This document shows positions 51,031 to 61,340 of a stretch of 64,000 nt of DNA, one piece after another; the first letter of the stretch is position 1, and every line of letters begins with the position of its first letter. Source of the stretch: Montifringilla adamsi (Eukaryota > Chordata > Aves > Passeriformes > Passeridae). Both the position numbers and the translations under genes were made by a program. The stretch is from assembly GCA_017590115.1 (NCBI GenBank), contig JAGGNK010008448.1:3350794-3414793 (forward strand). The letters run 5' to 3'. The notes below the pieces were generated by a model, which did not search any database, was not told the DNA's origin, and saw only the letters and a list, made by a program, of their open reading frames with translations.

Positions 51031-53556
51031 CGCTGGAGCACAGGGCAAACTGCTAGACAAGGTGGCAAAAAGGAAGCCCTGAAAGTAGAAGTTGTATTCA
51101 AAAAATCAGTCCAGTTCTGACCTTGTTCTACCTTAGTCTCTCCATCCGGAGAAAGAGGAATTATACTGATCCACTGACTGCAGAGACACCTGCATTTACG
51201 TAAATAAAGCAACAAATCTACTCACTAGTGAATGAACCATCCTGGTTCTTCCTCCTTCCCCTCCTGCTTCAAGCATTGCTCTGTGCAAGTTAAAGAGCGC
51301 ATCCAAGTTTTCAGTGAGCGGGTAGATCTCCAAACCTTTTTTTTTTCTTTCCCCCCTGTTTCCTGCTGGCTTAGAAACCCAAATGGACTCCCTGACAGAT
51401 CAGAGCCACCTAAACTCAGAGCATATAGGGAAAAGCGTGGCCAGAAAGACAGAAGCAAGGAGTGACTCAATTCCTCCCAGCAGCAGAGCTGGTAGTTCTA
51501 CTCAACATGTTTCATTTAGATAGGCGTGTCCGTTGTATGAGATAGAAATTAATGTCGTTTGTAATGTTTCATCTGAATAATGTCCTTAATACTTATTAAA
51601 ATAACTGAATATCCTGTTTCCAGAGCTTTTCATTGCTAGCATACTGACAACTCCTACTACATCTTCTATGCAGTAATATTTTCTGTGCTCAAAGCAACAC
51701 CAGAAGATTAATTGTTGCTTTGCAGGAAATTATCTTGACAACTGATGCAATGATTAAAAACATTAACAACTATGAGACACATCATAAAGTTATTTCAAGA
51801 AGGCATTAAACAGACAACAGAAAGCACAGCTGTAGGTGTCACCAGACGCCCTCACTGAGGGCAGTGTCAAAAAAACCTGTCATTAAATCACAGCAGTAAA
51901 ATGTGGATCAGTGGCACCCCACTACACTTACAGCTTACCATTTCTAGTCAAAGTTTGAGTCATCATGGATTTTGTAGGCCACGTGTTCATAAAAAGTGCT
52001 GATAATCAATGGAAAATGGGATAAATGTTTCATCACAGGTTCTGACGAATGTTAATTGCTAACCAGAAACACACGGACAATTACCTTTTGACTGGTAATT
52101 GCTCTCAGGTGATGGTCGCTTATGACATCCAATCATTCCATCAAAGTCCTTCTAATGGAGCTTTGCCTCAAGCCATGATCTGTATCTTATGTAAATCATC
52201 ACAGCAACACTCCACGGCATGAACATTAGAGTACTTTTAAAATAATGTATTTCAAGCATATTTTTGCTGGCGTTTATCACCTTCACAGCCACTGATACTT
52301 CTAGTTTTGTTGAGCTTCCTGTTTAGTTCTAACGTTGCAGGTCAAATGACAATTTGCAAAAATAAAATTTCTCGTTAATTAGGATACTGCCTCCCCAAAA
52401 TCAATCACATGCCACAACACCCCAAGTCTCTAAATTTTAAATATCAACCAAAGCAAACATAATAGAAATATCTTAGGGGGGAAAATTATCACACTAAGAA
52501 GATCAAAATCCATTAAAAACAAAATAAAATGCATACTGATTTTCTAACATAATAGAACACTATACATCTTCTTTAGTGTAGTCACATGCCAGCACAGGAC
52601 AGTTTAGTCATTATATCATCTACTTCTGTTTACAACAAAAGAGACAGTGTCTAAAACAGCCACAGAGTCACTTTCATTGTATGCCTGTACATGGTTTTCT
52701 GCATGAAAAAAGTAGGAAGGAAGCCTTACAATATAAACCACAGTCTGAAGGACTGCTTTCCTTAGAGGTAAATAAAACATTGTATTAGCTTCCTGCGTCT
52801 TTTGAAATTCGGGCTTTTCTCCTGAAATTGTGCAATCGATTATTACAATACAGTCAGATAATACGGTCGATGATTGCAGGATAAAAAACCAAAATACCCA
52901 CAAATCGACAGGTTTCATTAACACTAAAATACAAATTTAAAAACTGCCATCATAGTGGCAAAAACTTCATTGTTTCAAGACATTTGCTCATCTATTAAAA
53001 TAAGCATAATAATAATCAACAACTAGAAATATTAATATAACAAAGGAACCATATTTTGCTAATTCTTCTGGTTAGATGTTACCTGTTACATTAAAATTAA
53101 AATTATTCACTTCAGAAACTGCCTAGTACTTACTCATTTTTCCAGACCAAGCTTTACTTTCTCCAGGGTTATAGGACTAGGAAACAGGCTAGCTAAAAAA
53201 TAATAGTCCATTTGGAACGGTCCTTTTCAGACAAATAGTCCTCAACACTGAATCATTTCTCAGCAATTTTTACTGTAACCTTATGGAAACTAAGAGGGGG
53301 GTGGGGCGGTGGTGCTGGTGGATTTGGATTGGTTTTTACTAAAAAGAAAAGCTGTAACTTTCAACTTGCATCTTAATTGCTTTTAAGAGCTGCAAATTGC
53401 TGTGGGCATAATCAGAAACACATGAAGACAATGCAACCACCGTCTCTGTTAGCTTAGCCAGAAGAGCTTCTCTTTAAAACATAAGTGTCAGCTCAGCCAA
53501 CTCATTGCTTTACCTGCAAGCGTAGGTAGTCACCTACTGAAAGTGTCATGTTTATT

Positions 53557-53612
53557 AAAAAAAAAACAAAACAACAACAACAAAAAAACAAACAAAAAAC
53601 CAAACAAAACAA
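53557..53612. repeat. A/C-rich low-complexity tract
   Basis: AAAAC/AAC/AAAC units without G or T on the plus strand over about 55 bases. Confidence 0.75.
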
Positions 53613-54959
53613 GACTACTCAGGTAGATATTCAAGAGATGGTGGGGTTTTTTTTTCTTTTTACTACAAGAAGAGTAAAAGACTTTATAAAAGCAGATGAA
53701 TATATATATATGAAGAATATTCAAAATCAGAGTGTAAAAATTTCTTAGGTGTGTGATGCTTCAGCATAGTTAACAAAATTACATTGCATTTTATGGGAGG
53801 AAATAATAATAATCCTGCCTGAGAAACACAGAAAACCCAAGAAGAGAGAGAGCTGCGAGTGTTGCTTTATCTTACTTATGCCATCTCACTATAAATACAT
53901 CACCCTTCGTAAAAGGTGACATGAATTTCTTTGAAGTTTAAGAATTAGCACGTTGTATCAAACATGTTCCGCCCCGCGTGGAAGCTGCTTCATTATCTCT
54001 GACTGTATAAACTCAAGCAGCGGTGACTGTTTACTGAAACAACCTGTAAATGTGTTAGCCCGTGTTTGCAGAGGATAAGGACTGTGCCATCCCAGGCCCA
54101 CTTCAGACCGTAAAAGTGGTTCTTTTCTCACCCTTATCTGAATCATCCTTGAACAGACTGCCTCTGAACAGAGTTTACACTCCTCTTCTTTGATCTACTT
54201 CATAAGAACATCAGAACTGTTTACTTCGAAATGCACACATTTCTTTCTTGGGATGCAGGCAAAGGAGATGGAGTTTTAAGACATGAACAGATAAATTCAA
54301 GCGAACTAGTAATTTTCTCAGTGTTTCCTGTCCAATGTCCTGACACATAACTGCTCATTGTTTGATTTTATTCTTAAATAAACTCATAAGCATGAACTCA
54401 AATTATTCAAAACTTCCCACCCTGCTTTTTGAAAATGACCTAACAAATGGCTATGCAAATGCCGCTGCCCTGTAGTTTCAACCATTCTCTCCCTGAAGAC
54501 TTCTTAACATCTCTGATACTACATAAACCGAAGTCAACAAGTGTACCTAAGACTTCAGAGGAAGATGAGAATCCTGACTGCAGCACTCTGCCTCATGGAC
54601 AGCACCAAAAAATGGTTAACCCTGCACTTTCCAAGTAACTCCAAGCTGAAACAACCTCTACCCACCCAGACTTAGTACAGAGCACTGAGCTGCTCACAGG
54701 CACACCAATAAGATACTGTATCAGTGTTTCTTCAAGATTTCTTCAAGTTTTCTATCTGACGAGGACTACTTACTTGTCCCTACCTCACGTCCCTACTTCC
54801 TTTGCTGATGATAGGCAAGAGGATTCTTTCAAGCCTTGCATCAAACAGGCAAGAGGGTGGCAAAATTTGGGTATGAGACTCATAAAAGAGGTTTCTCCCT
54901 GTCCTTCTTTGTTATCAGTCCTTTCTGAATCCTCGCCCTTCACAGCAGAAGATAAAGAT

Positions 54960-55900
54960 TGGCAATCACGGGGGCCGAGGGTAGCTCGGGCAGCGTGAAG
55001 AAGCCCAGGCCAATTCCCAGCACCTACGTGGTGAGACGGCTCCGCGCTGAACTTGGCGCCAGGTCAGGCAGCCTTGAGTTCTGCAAACTACTGCGCTCGG
55101 AGATTAGGCGGATGTAACAATCACCTGAAAGGGGAGATTAAAGCCCTCTCAATGAGGTCCTTTGTCCCCGGACTCATTTGATGCTTTGGGCCTTTTCAAA
55201 CCCCGCCGGGGACGGGGCTTTAAATGTTTGCCCCGGCGTCCGGGGCGGCTCCAGTGAGGGCCGGCGGGGCTGGGGACATGGAGAAGGGGCCCTTCTCAGT
55301 GGAGTGGCTGGCGCAGAGCAGCCGCGGCGGAGCTCGGGATCTGCCCGGTGAGTCCCGGCCGTGCCCTCCGCGTCCCCCCGCGCTGCGGCGGGCGCGGCGC
55401 TTTCGGTCACCGCGGGCGGGGCACGGCCGCCACTGTGTCACCGCCCGCGGGGCCCGGGGCCCGCCGAGGGAAGGGTCCCCCGTTCAGACGCCCCCATCTG
55501 TCCCCGCAGACTCGCCCCGGGAGCGGGAGGCCGCGGAGCGCCCCGGGCACGGAGCGGTGTCGGCGGGCGCCGCGCCCGGGCGGCCCCGCACCAAGTTCTC
55601 GGCCGCGCAGCTGCAGGAGCTGGAGCGCAGCTTCCGCGAGCAGCGCTACATCGGCGCCGGCGAGAAGCGGCGCTTGGCCTCCGTGCTGAACCTCTCCCAG
55701 AGCCAGGTGAGCGCGGCCTCGCCCTCCACCCGAGCGGGACGCGGAGCCCGGGGATGGGAGGCACCACACGGTCACCGGGGGACGGGGCAGTGACAGCGAC
55801 AGTGACAGCTCCTGCAGCTGCGGCGGCCCGGGCCGCCCTCAGCCTCGCCCCGCTGGCAGCAAACGGGGCGTGAGCAAACCGGGAGCCCAGCCTCGCCCGG
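54960..55900. promoter_or_regulatory. CpG island over the plus-strand VENT gene
   Basis: GC content and CpG density rise sharply from about 54960 and stay high through exon 1, intron 1 and exon 2, falling in intron 2. This marks the 5' half of the gene as a CpG-island promoter. Confidence 0.75.
55219..55224 (+). promoter_or_regulatory. TATA-like element of the plus-strand VENT gene
   Basis: TTTAAA lies 54 bp before the chosen ATG. This places a transcription start near 55250 and a 5' UTR of about 30 bases. It overlaps an upstream in-frame ATG (55224), which is therefore unlikely to be in the mRNA. Confidence 0.5.
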
Positions 55901-56755
55901 CACTGCTGTGCCCGGCTCAGCTCCGAGCGCTCCAGGGACAAGGGGCAAATGGAAAACGGTGAATGCAAGTTCTAAAGTTGAAACTTCGCTGGGGGTAAAA
56001 GTACTTTTGTGTTCTCCTGAACCTCAGTTTTCCGGCTAATTCTTTCTTATGGTTGTGTATCTACTTGACAGGGGCATTGCAGAATTTTTAAACAGAACCA
56101 CCCCCAAGCAGCACTTTTATCCCCACTGCACAAGTCTTGTGTTACAGCCCTGGCCCATATCTGAGTATTGGCTTCCTGTGCATCATGGAGTGTTCACGGT
56201 TCAATTCCTCATCATGCCAGGACAATTACTATGCATTAAATATAGGCCAACGTTATTAGCCCTACACCTTTACTGTTAATGCATCTGTTACTTTGACAAT
56301 AAGTCTGCCTTCAGGGTGTACTACTATATGGAAAAGGATAAGGGGGTTGGTTCTTGACTCTTTTTTCCTATTCTCAGATAAAAACCTGGTTTCAGAATCG
56401 TCGTATGAAGTTCAAACGCCAGACTCAAGATGCCAGGATCGAAGCTCTTTTCTCTGGCTTGCTTTTGCCCTATCACTCTTACCCAGACATGGCTACATCC
56501 AGCTATCCTCATGGGATGGACGTCAATGTCTCTGCTAGCTCTGCTGTTTCCCTTCACCCAGCTGTGACAAACCCTGCCTTGTTGTTACCTTCTGTTCCAG
56601 CTCAGTCTCTTCAGCCAGTTTTGCCAAGTCCAGCTTTACTATTGCCTTCCGGGCCAGGATTATCTTGTTGCTCTTCTGTGCTTCCAGCAGTGACTCTAAC
56701 CACAGAACATAAGACAGATGTTCCAACCAGATCTTCCTTCCTGTTAAAAATGTAA
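55278..56755 (+). CDS. VENTX: VENT/VENTX-family homeobox protein (vent2-like)
   Basis: Three exons: 55278-55347, 55510-55706, 56378-56755, total 214 aa. All introns are GT-AG (donors GTGAGT and GTGAGC; acceptors CCCCGCAG and TTCTCAG). The N terminus carries FSVEWLAQSS (residues 6-15), a motif of frog Vent2 and, in similar form, human VENTX. The homeodomain is residues 46-105, split between positions 44 and 45 by intron 2. Helix 3 reads IKTWFQNRRMK, with Thr at position 47 (residue 92), the VENT hallmark, and intact Trp48, Phe49, Asn51 and Arg53. The C-terminal part is Pro/Leu/Ser-rich with two similar PALLLPS blocks. By family, it is a nuclear DNA-binding repressor downstream of BMP signalling. 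The start at 55278 has G at -3 and +4 and aligns with the conserved motif. The homeodomain N-arm and helices 1-2 are more diverged (RTKF, SQSQ) than in the neighbouring gene. Confidence 0.9.
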
Positions 56756-56822
56756 ACGATTATATGTAATCTCAAAAAAGTGCCAAATATCTCTAAGAGT
56801 AACTATTTATTTTGTTATATTA

Positions 56823-56828
56823 AATAAA
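56823..56828 (+). terminator. Poly(A) signal of the plus-strand VENT gene
   Basis: AATAAA 68 bp after the stop codon, in AT-rich sequence. A short 3' UTR is implied. Confidence 0.6.
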
Positions 56829-56849
56829 TATTATTTGAATTATTTTCTT

Positions 56850-58915
56850 TACATAAAAAAGTTTGATTAGAGGAGAAAATAATTTACCCATATTAGAGAA
56901 GTTATATTGAGAGTGGAAATGGAGGACATTAAATATCTTTATTCCTACAGTTATCACCATGCTGTATAGAAATTTCTATATAAATTTTCCTATATAAGTT
57001 TCCAGAAAATAACCTATGTGGGGATATCCACTAAAAAAGTGGAGTACTGTATACACTGAAATTTAGGTAGTAACTACATCATTTAATAGGCAATGATGTT
57101 AAAAACTCTGTCCATTCTACCTGAGTGGGGGTTTTTATGAAAACATTTGTGAGCTACAGCCAAGGGCATTTAAATTAAAATGTTACCAAAGGTAAAAACG
57201 CTATGAACAAAACCGAACAAGTTGCCCAGTATTCTCTTTTATGTGTCTGTTCTGCACCATTCTTCAAGTGGTCTCTCCTGTTTTTGATGGACATGTTGCA
57301 TTTGTGCACTAGAAGAGAGATAAAGGTAAGGAATTACCAGGCAAGCATGTATGTTGATGTCAATGTCAAGCATACTTGCAATTTACATCTGCTTATGAAA
57401 ACAAATTGTTCACCAATTCAGGTCTCTGGGGACACTCAAAATATTTCACTTTTTACTTCCAAAAGTTGCTGCTGTAACTTGATAGCCTCCCTAATTTTTA
57501 AACGACAGAATTAGTTTAGGCTTGATCTTAGGAACACTTAGGGCTGTTCCTAAAAGTCACAAAGCAAGTTTTATGGAAAGTGGCAAACCAAGCCTTTAGA
57601 CAATGGGAAACCAGAGACCTTACATCAGTATGAAGCAGCTGCAGCAGGTGTGACTACATCTCCTTCCCCAGTCCAGACCAATCTAACTTGCTAGGTGATG
57701 GTTAGACTACTCTCCAGCTGTAAAGAGAGAAAAAATTAGCACAAAACAAAATAAAAATCCACCACCACCAAGGAAAAAACCCAAACCCTCCTTTCCTCTG
57801 CTCACAAGGCAAAAAAGGGGGCCTCTTACAGCTTTGTGCCATGCATTCCCTCTCCGTTCTTCTCCCTCCCACCCCCAGCACCTCCCTCCGTCGCGTTTGG
57901 TAGACAAAAGAGAGGAGGGGAAGCTGGGAGACACGCGAAGGAATTTCCCCCACCACACCCCTTCTCTGTGCCGCACAGGGCAGCACCGATCCGTGACACA
58001 GCTGAAGGGACGACCCGTGCATTGCCAGGTCACTTCGAACACACTTCACAGAAAATTCCCTTTACCCATTCCAAGTATTTTTTTCACAAGTGAGAAGCCC
58101 CTAAGCTATTACATCGAAACTCTTGATGACTCACTGAATTAGAGGGCGGAGGGTGGAAATTTAGACTACAATGCAACAATCAAGTGATGTATTTAAAAGG
58201 CCTTACAGGTGATTTAACAAAACTTCATTAAAATCTAGGCTAAGAAATAAGTGTTAAGTAAGCGCTTTTAGGAGTGAACACCACTCTCAGGAGGAACTAA
58301 AAAAACCCAACACATTTCAGGATTACTAAAACAAAACTTTGTATGTTTAAAGAGAATAGATCAAATTGCTGAAAAAGTGCAAATTGCCAAGTATGCAATT
58401 ATAATTGTTTTCTAGTGGTGAGACAAAAGTCAAATTTTCAGGTTACAATCCCAATCAGATATGGCTTTGAACCAGACACAAATACACCCAAAATTTTTTT
58501 ACCTAGTGTTTGCTTTGTCAATTGTAAAACGTTAAAATTCCAAAATGAAGGCCTTATCTGTTAATTCCTGTTTAAAGACATGCTGACTTAATACTATTAC
58601 CTCTGCTGCCTTCACATGGAAGATGGGACTGGACTTGTAATATTTGATTTATATCCAGGAGAGAAACTCACCGACAGCTTATCCTTCCTCTGGAGGATGT
58701 ACTTAAGCCAAAGCACAGTGCAGGGCAACTGGGTGCAGTTGCTTCTGTCCAGGCTACCAAACACTGAACAGACACAATCTCGGTGGATAGCAGGAAAGTC
58801 AGACAAAATGTATTTAACCATTTAAACCATTACCTTTACAAAGGAGGACAAGTGACCACTGCAGTTTGCATTGCACAAGTGCAATCTTTTATAGTGTTGA
58901 CACATATAACCCTGT
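56850..58915. other. Interval between the two convergent VENT genes
   Basis: About 2 kb with no third homeobox exon visible on either strand. A pyrimidine-rich, moderately GC-rich patch lies at about 57740-58040. Its open frames on both strands have no recognisable domain. Confidence 0.5.
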
Positions 58916-58921
58916 TCATAT

Positions 58922-58927
58922 TTTATT
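58922..58927 (-). terminator. Poly(A) signal of the minus-strand VENT gene
   Basis: TTTATT on the plus strand reads AATAAA on the minus strand, about 220 bp after the stop codon. It is the nearest strong candidate, and a variant signal closer in cannot be excluded. Confidence 0.45.
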
Positions 58928-58960
58928 TATATATACACACACATTTATGAAAAAAAAAAT

Positions 58961-58970
58961 GGGGGGGGGG
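58961..58970. repeat. G10 homopolymer
   Basis: Ten consecutive G residues after an A-run, within the likely 3' UTR of the minus-strand VENT gene. Confidence 0.8.
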
Positions 58971-59147
58971 ACAATGAAAACCATCAACATAACATTTTAG
59001 ACTAGATGAATTAATATTTTAATATTAATTATCAAATATAAAATTATTAATGTTCACATTTAACTTAAAATAATAAAGACATTCTTCCAAATCAGGCAAG
59101 AGATTCTGGGCATGAAACACATTACAGTATAAAACACTGCTTTATCA

Positions 59148-60778
59148 CTATAATGCATACACTGGGTGGCATTGCCTGTCCATTTTGTTCTGAATAACCG
59201 GATGGAAAGAAGGATGAGGAAGAAGGTGTTGATGGTAGTAGGGCAGTTCATTTGCCATAAAGTGGTAGGTGCTTTGCGATGCGTCATATCTGGGAAAGGA
59301 GAAGCTGAACTGCACAGCAGGCATCGGGGTAAAAGGCAGGAGTCTCTGGTGCTGGGCAGCAAAGGGGTAGTGGAGACCATCCTGAAACAGAGCTGGTGAG
59401 GTCCCCGGGGCGTAGCTGTGGAATGGAACAGGGGACACGAGGCTGTGCTGGTGGTCCTGTATCTGTCTCTTCAGTTTCATCCTCCGGTTCTGAAACCAGG
59501 TCTTAATCTAAGCAACAAAAAAGAAGGAGGGGATGCAGGAGACAAATCAGGGACTTTGCCTAAGGAAAATGAGCAAATTATGAGCAACCGTATCTCAGCT
59601 GCTTTTGCCATTTTGCTTCAGATGGAATTGACACAGCGGGACTGATGCTTTTGCCCTACTTATCAGAAGGCAGAGGATGTAGAGGAAAGAGTGGCTGCGT
59701 TCAGGGAATTTACAATAATCAATTAAGAGTCTTTAAGACCAGTTTGTAGCTCTGCATGGTCTACACGCAGATCGCTGCATATCCAGGACAGTTCATCTCA
59801 CTAAGAAATAAAAAAACCTTGATGGCTTCCCTATAGAAAGTGCCGCGAATTTCCCGGAGTGCTACCTCGTTAACCCCCGCGGGATCCCACAGCCCTTACT
59901 AAACTCAAGAGTCTGTTAATCGCAGGAAAGACAGGTGTGGAACCGCCGACCCTGCCTGCTCCTGCCGAGCAGGGCCGGGAGGGATCCGCTTCCTGCGGGA
60001 CTAACCTGGATCTCCGAGAGCTGCAAGGCAGCCGCCAGCTTTCTCCGCTCCGTGGCGCCCAGGTACTTCTGTCTCTGGAAGGTTTTCTCCAGGCGGCAGA
60101 CCTGCTCCGAGGTGAAGGCGGTGCGCGCCCGCCGCTGCCGCCCGCGGGTCCCGCCCGCCGCCGCGGGCCCGGCGCGCTCCGCGCTCTCGCTCTCGTAGCC
60201 CGAGGACTCGTCGGCGCTGAGCCAGCCGCCGTCAGGGGCTGCACGGAGGAGGAGGAGCGGCGGTGAGGCCCCTGCACGGCTGGGGCAGTGCCTCCGCCGC
60301 CCCTCAGCCCTGCCAGGCCGTTGCACCGGCGTGTCCCCAGCCCGCTCCCCTCTTCTGTCGGCCCCCTCATCCACCTCTCCCTCCTCATACAGCTGTCTCC
60401 GGCGTGTCCCCAGCCCGCTCCCCCCTCTTCTGTCGGCCCCCTCATCCACCTCTCCCTCCTCACACAGCTGTCTCCGGCGTGTCCCCCACCCGCTCCCCTC
60501 TTCTGTCGGCCCCCTCATCCACCTCTCCCTCCTCACGCACCTGTCTCCGACGGGCAGCGCTCGCTGATATCCCGGGGACCGTCTCGGCTCCGCTCCGCCG
60601 CGCAGGGCTCGGTGTCCGCGGGCTGGCCCGGCTCGGGGCTGCTCCGGCGGGGCTTGGCTCTGACCAGGAGGGTGGGGCTGCCCAGCGAGCTGGGGGCGCG
60701 GGGAGGGGGCGCACAGCAGATGTGGGGCCTGGCCCCATTGGGCTTGGTCTCTGCCGAAGGGATCTGGGCCTGATTCAT
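59148..60778 (-). CDS. VENT-family homeobox protein (vent1-like)
   Basis: Three exons on the minus strand: 60778-60541, 60238-60006, 59507-59148, total 276 aa, stop TAG. Introns are GT-AG (donors GTGCGT and GTTAGT; acceptors CCGTGCAG and TTGCTTAG). Exon 1 starts MNQAQIPSAE in a good context (GCCGCCATGA) and contains RPHICCAPPP. Exon 2 begins with an acidic/Ser motif SADESSGYESE (residues 87-97). The homeodomain is residues 114-173, split at 44/45 by intron 2. Helix 3 is IKTWFQNRRMK with the VENT Thr47, followed by LKRQIQD. The 100-residue C terminus is rich in His, Pro, Phe and Tyr. It shares 33 of 56 homeodomain residues (positions 5-60, hand count) with the plus-strand gene, so they are old paralogues. 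By family it is a BMP-linked transcriptional repressor. The vent1 assignment rests on the exon 1 and SGYESE motifs and is less certain than VENT membership. Confidence 0.88.
60331..60551. repeat. Minisatellite, 3 units of 73-75 bp, over the exon 1/intron 1 boundary
   Basis: Units at 60331-60403, 60404-60478 and 60479-60551 share nearly all bases. On the minus strand each contains GGAGACAG followed by xTGxxTGAGGAGGGAGAGG and ends before the next GGACACGCCGGAGACAG. The rightmost unit begins with the last bases of exon 1 and its true donor GACAG|GTGCGTGAGG. In the two intronic copies the matching bases are GACAG|CTGTGTGAGG and GACAG|CTGTATGAGG, so the donor GT is lost. Small 1-2 bp indels distinguish the units. 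Confidence 0.93.
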
Positions 60779-60816
60779 GGCGGAGAGGGGCTGGACGGCC
60801 CACGGCCGCGACCCGC

Positions 60817-60827
60817 TCTTATATGGG
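60817..60827 (-). promoter_or_regulatory. TATA box of the minus-strand VENT gene
   Basis: The minus strand reads CCCATATAAGAGC, about 45 bp upstream of the ATG at 60778. A start site near 60793 and a very short 5' UTR are implied. Confidence 0.65.
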
Positions 60828-60868
60828 CTCTCCGTGCCGGGAGGGGTGGTTTGTAAGTGCGAACACAC

Positions 60869-60963
60869 ATCAAAGTGGGAATCGAGCAGAGATAACAGCT
60901 AGCAGCGAGGAGGAAAGTTCACACGTCTGGCAAATGTCTACAGCCCTTGGCTCCAGCGTGTCT
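60869..60963. promoter_or_regulatory. TCF/LEF-, GATA- and SMAD-like motif cluster
   Basis: Within 190 bp upstream of the minus-strand VENT start codon lie ATCAAAG (60869-60875, TCF/LEF core), AGATAA (60890-60895, GATA core) and three GTCT boxes (60925, 60936, 60960; SMAD half-sites). Each motif is short and common. The grouping beside a TATA box is what makes it worth recording, since Vent genes are known BMP/SMAD targets. Confidence 0.35.
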
Positions 60964-61340
60964 GCGGGGCCGGGGAGACCCCCTTGAAGTGCAAAGCTGC
61001 CCCTCTCCCCTGGAGGGCAGGGCTCGGGCAGCCCCAGACCGCAAACGGGCGTCTGAAGACAGCGTGGCTGCCGGGGACAGCGCGGCTTTACCGCAGCCTT
61101 TTCAGGCGCGGGGTTCCAGGCCGCACACATGCCCGAAACCAGCCCCGAGACTCCACCCACCGGGCCGGGGCAGGGATGAGGGATAAGGAACCTCGGGTAG
61201 AGTCTGCTAGTCCCGCCGTCCTTTTCCTTCCCTGGGAAAAGCCATGGGGGGCCAGTGTCAAGAAGTCCCTATCCACGGGGCTCAACCCTCACTCTCCGGG
61301 CTGGGCGTGAGCAGAGCCTCGGGCCCTCTCAGCTTGAACT

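Larger units (their letters stand above)
48311..54950. other. Gene-free stretch upstream of the plus-strand homeobox gene
   Basis: No coding exon recognised. It holds two isolated GC-rich islets, T60 and A21 homopolymers, and an A/C-rich tract near 53557-53612. Because it lies 5' of a developmental gene it may contain enhancers, but none can be identified by eye. Confidence 0.5.
59860..61340. promoter_or_regulatory. CpG island over the minus-strand VENT gene
   Basis: High GC and CpG density runs from exon 2 across intron 1, exon 1 and about 0.5 kb upstream of the start codon. Confidence 0.75.

Noticed and set aside
55224..55277. Upstream in-frame ATG for the plus-strand VENT gene
   Set aside because: It overlaps the TATA-like element, so it is probably not transcribed; the conserved N-terminal motif starts just after the ATG at 55278.
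55438..55968. 176-codon frame antisense to the VENT exons
   Set aside because: Ala/Arg-rich composition caused by GC-rich DNA; shadow of the real gene.
59916..60803. 295-codon open frame on the minus strand running through intron 1 into the homeodomain
   Set aside because: Its ATG lies upstream of the expected start site, it reads exon 1 out of frame and crosses the minisatellite intron. It misses homeodomain helix 3. The spliced model joins a complete homeodomain.
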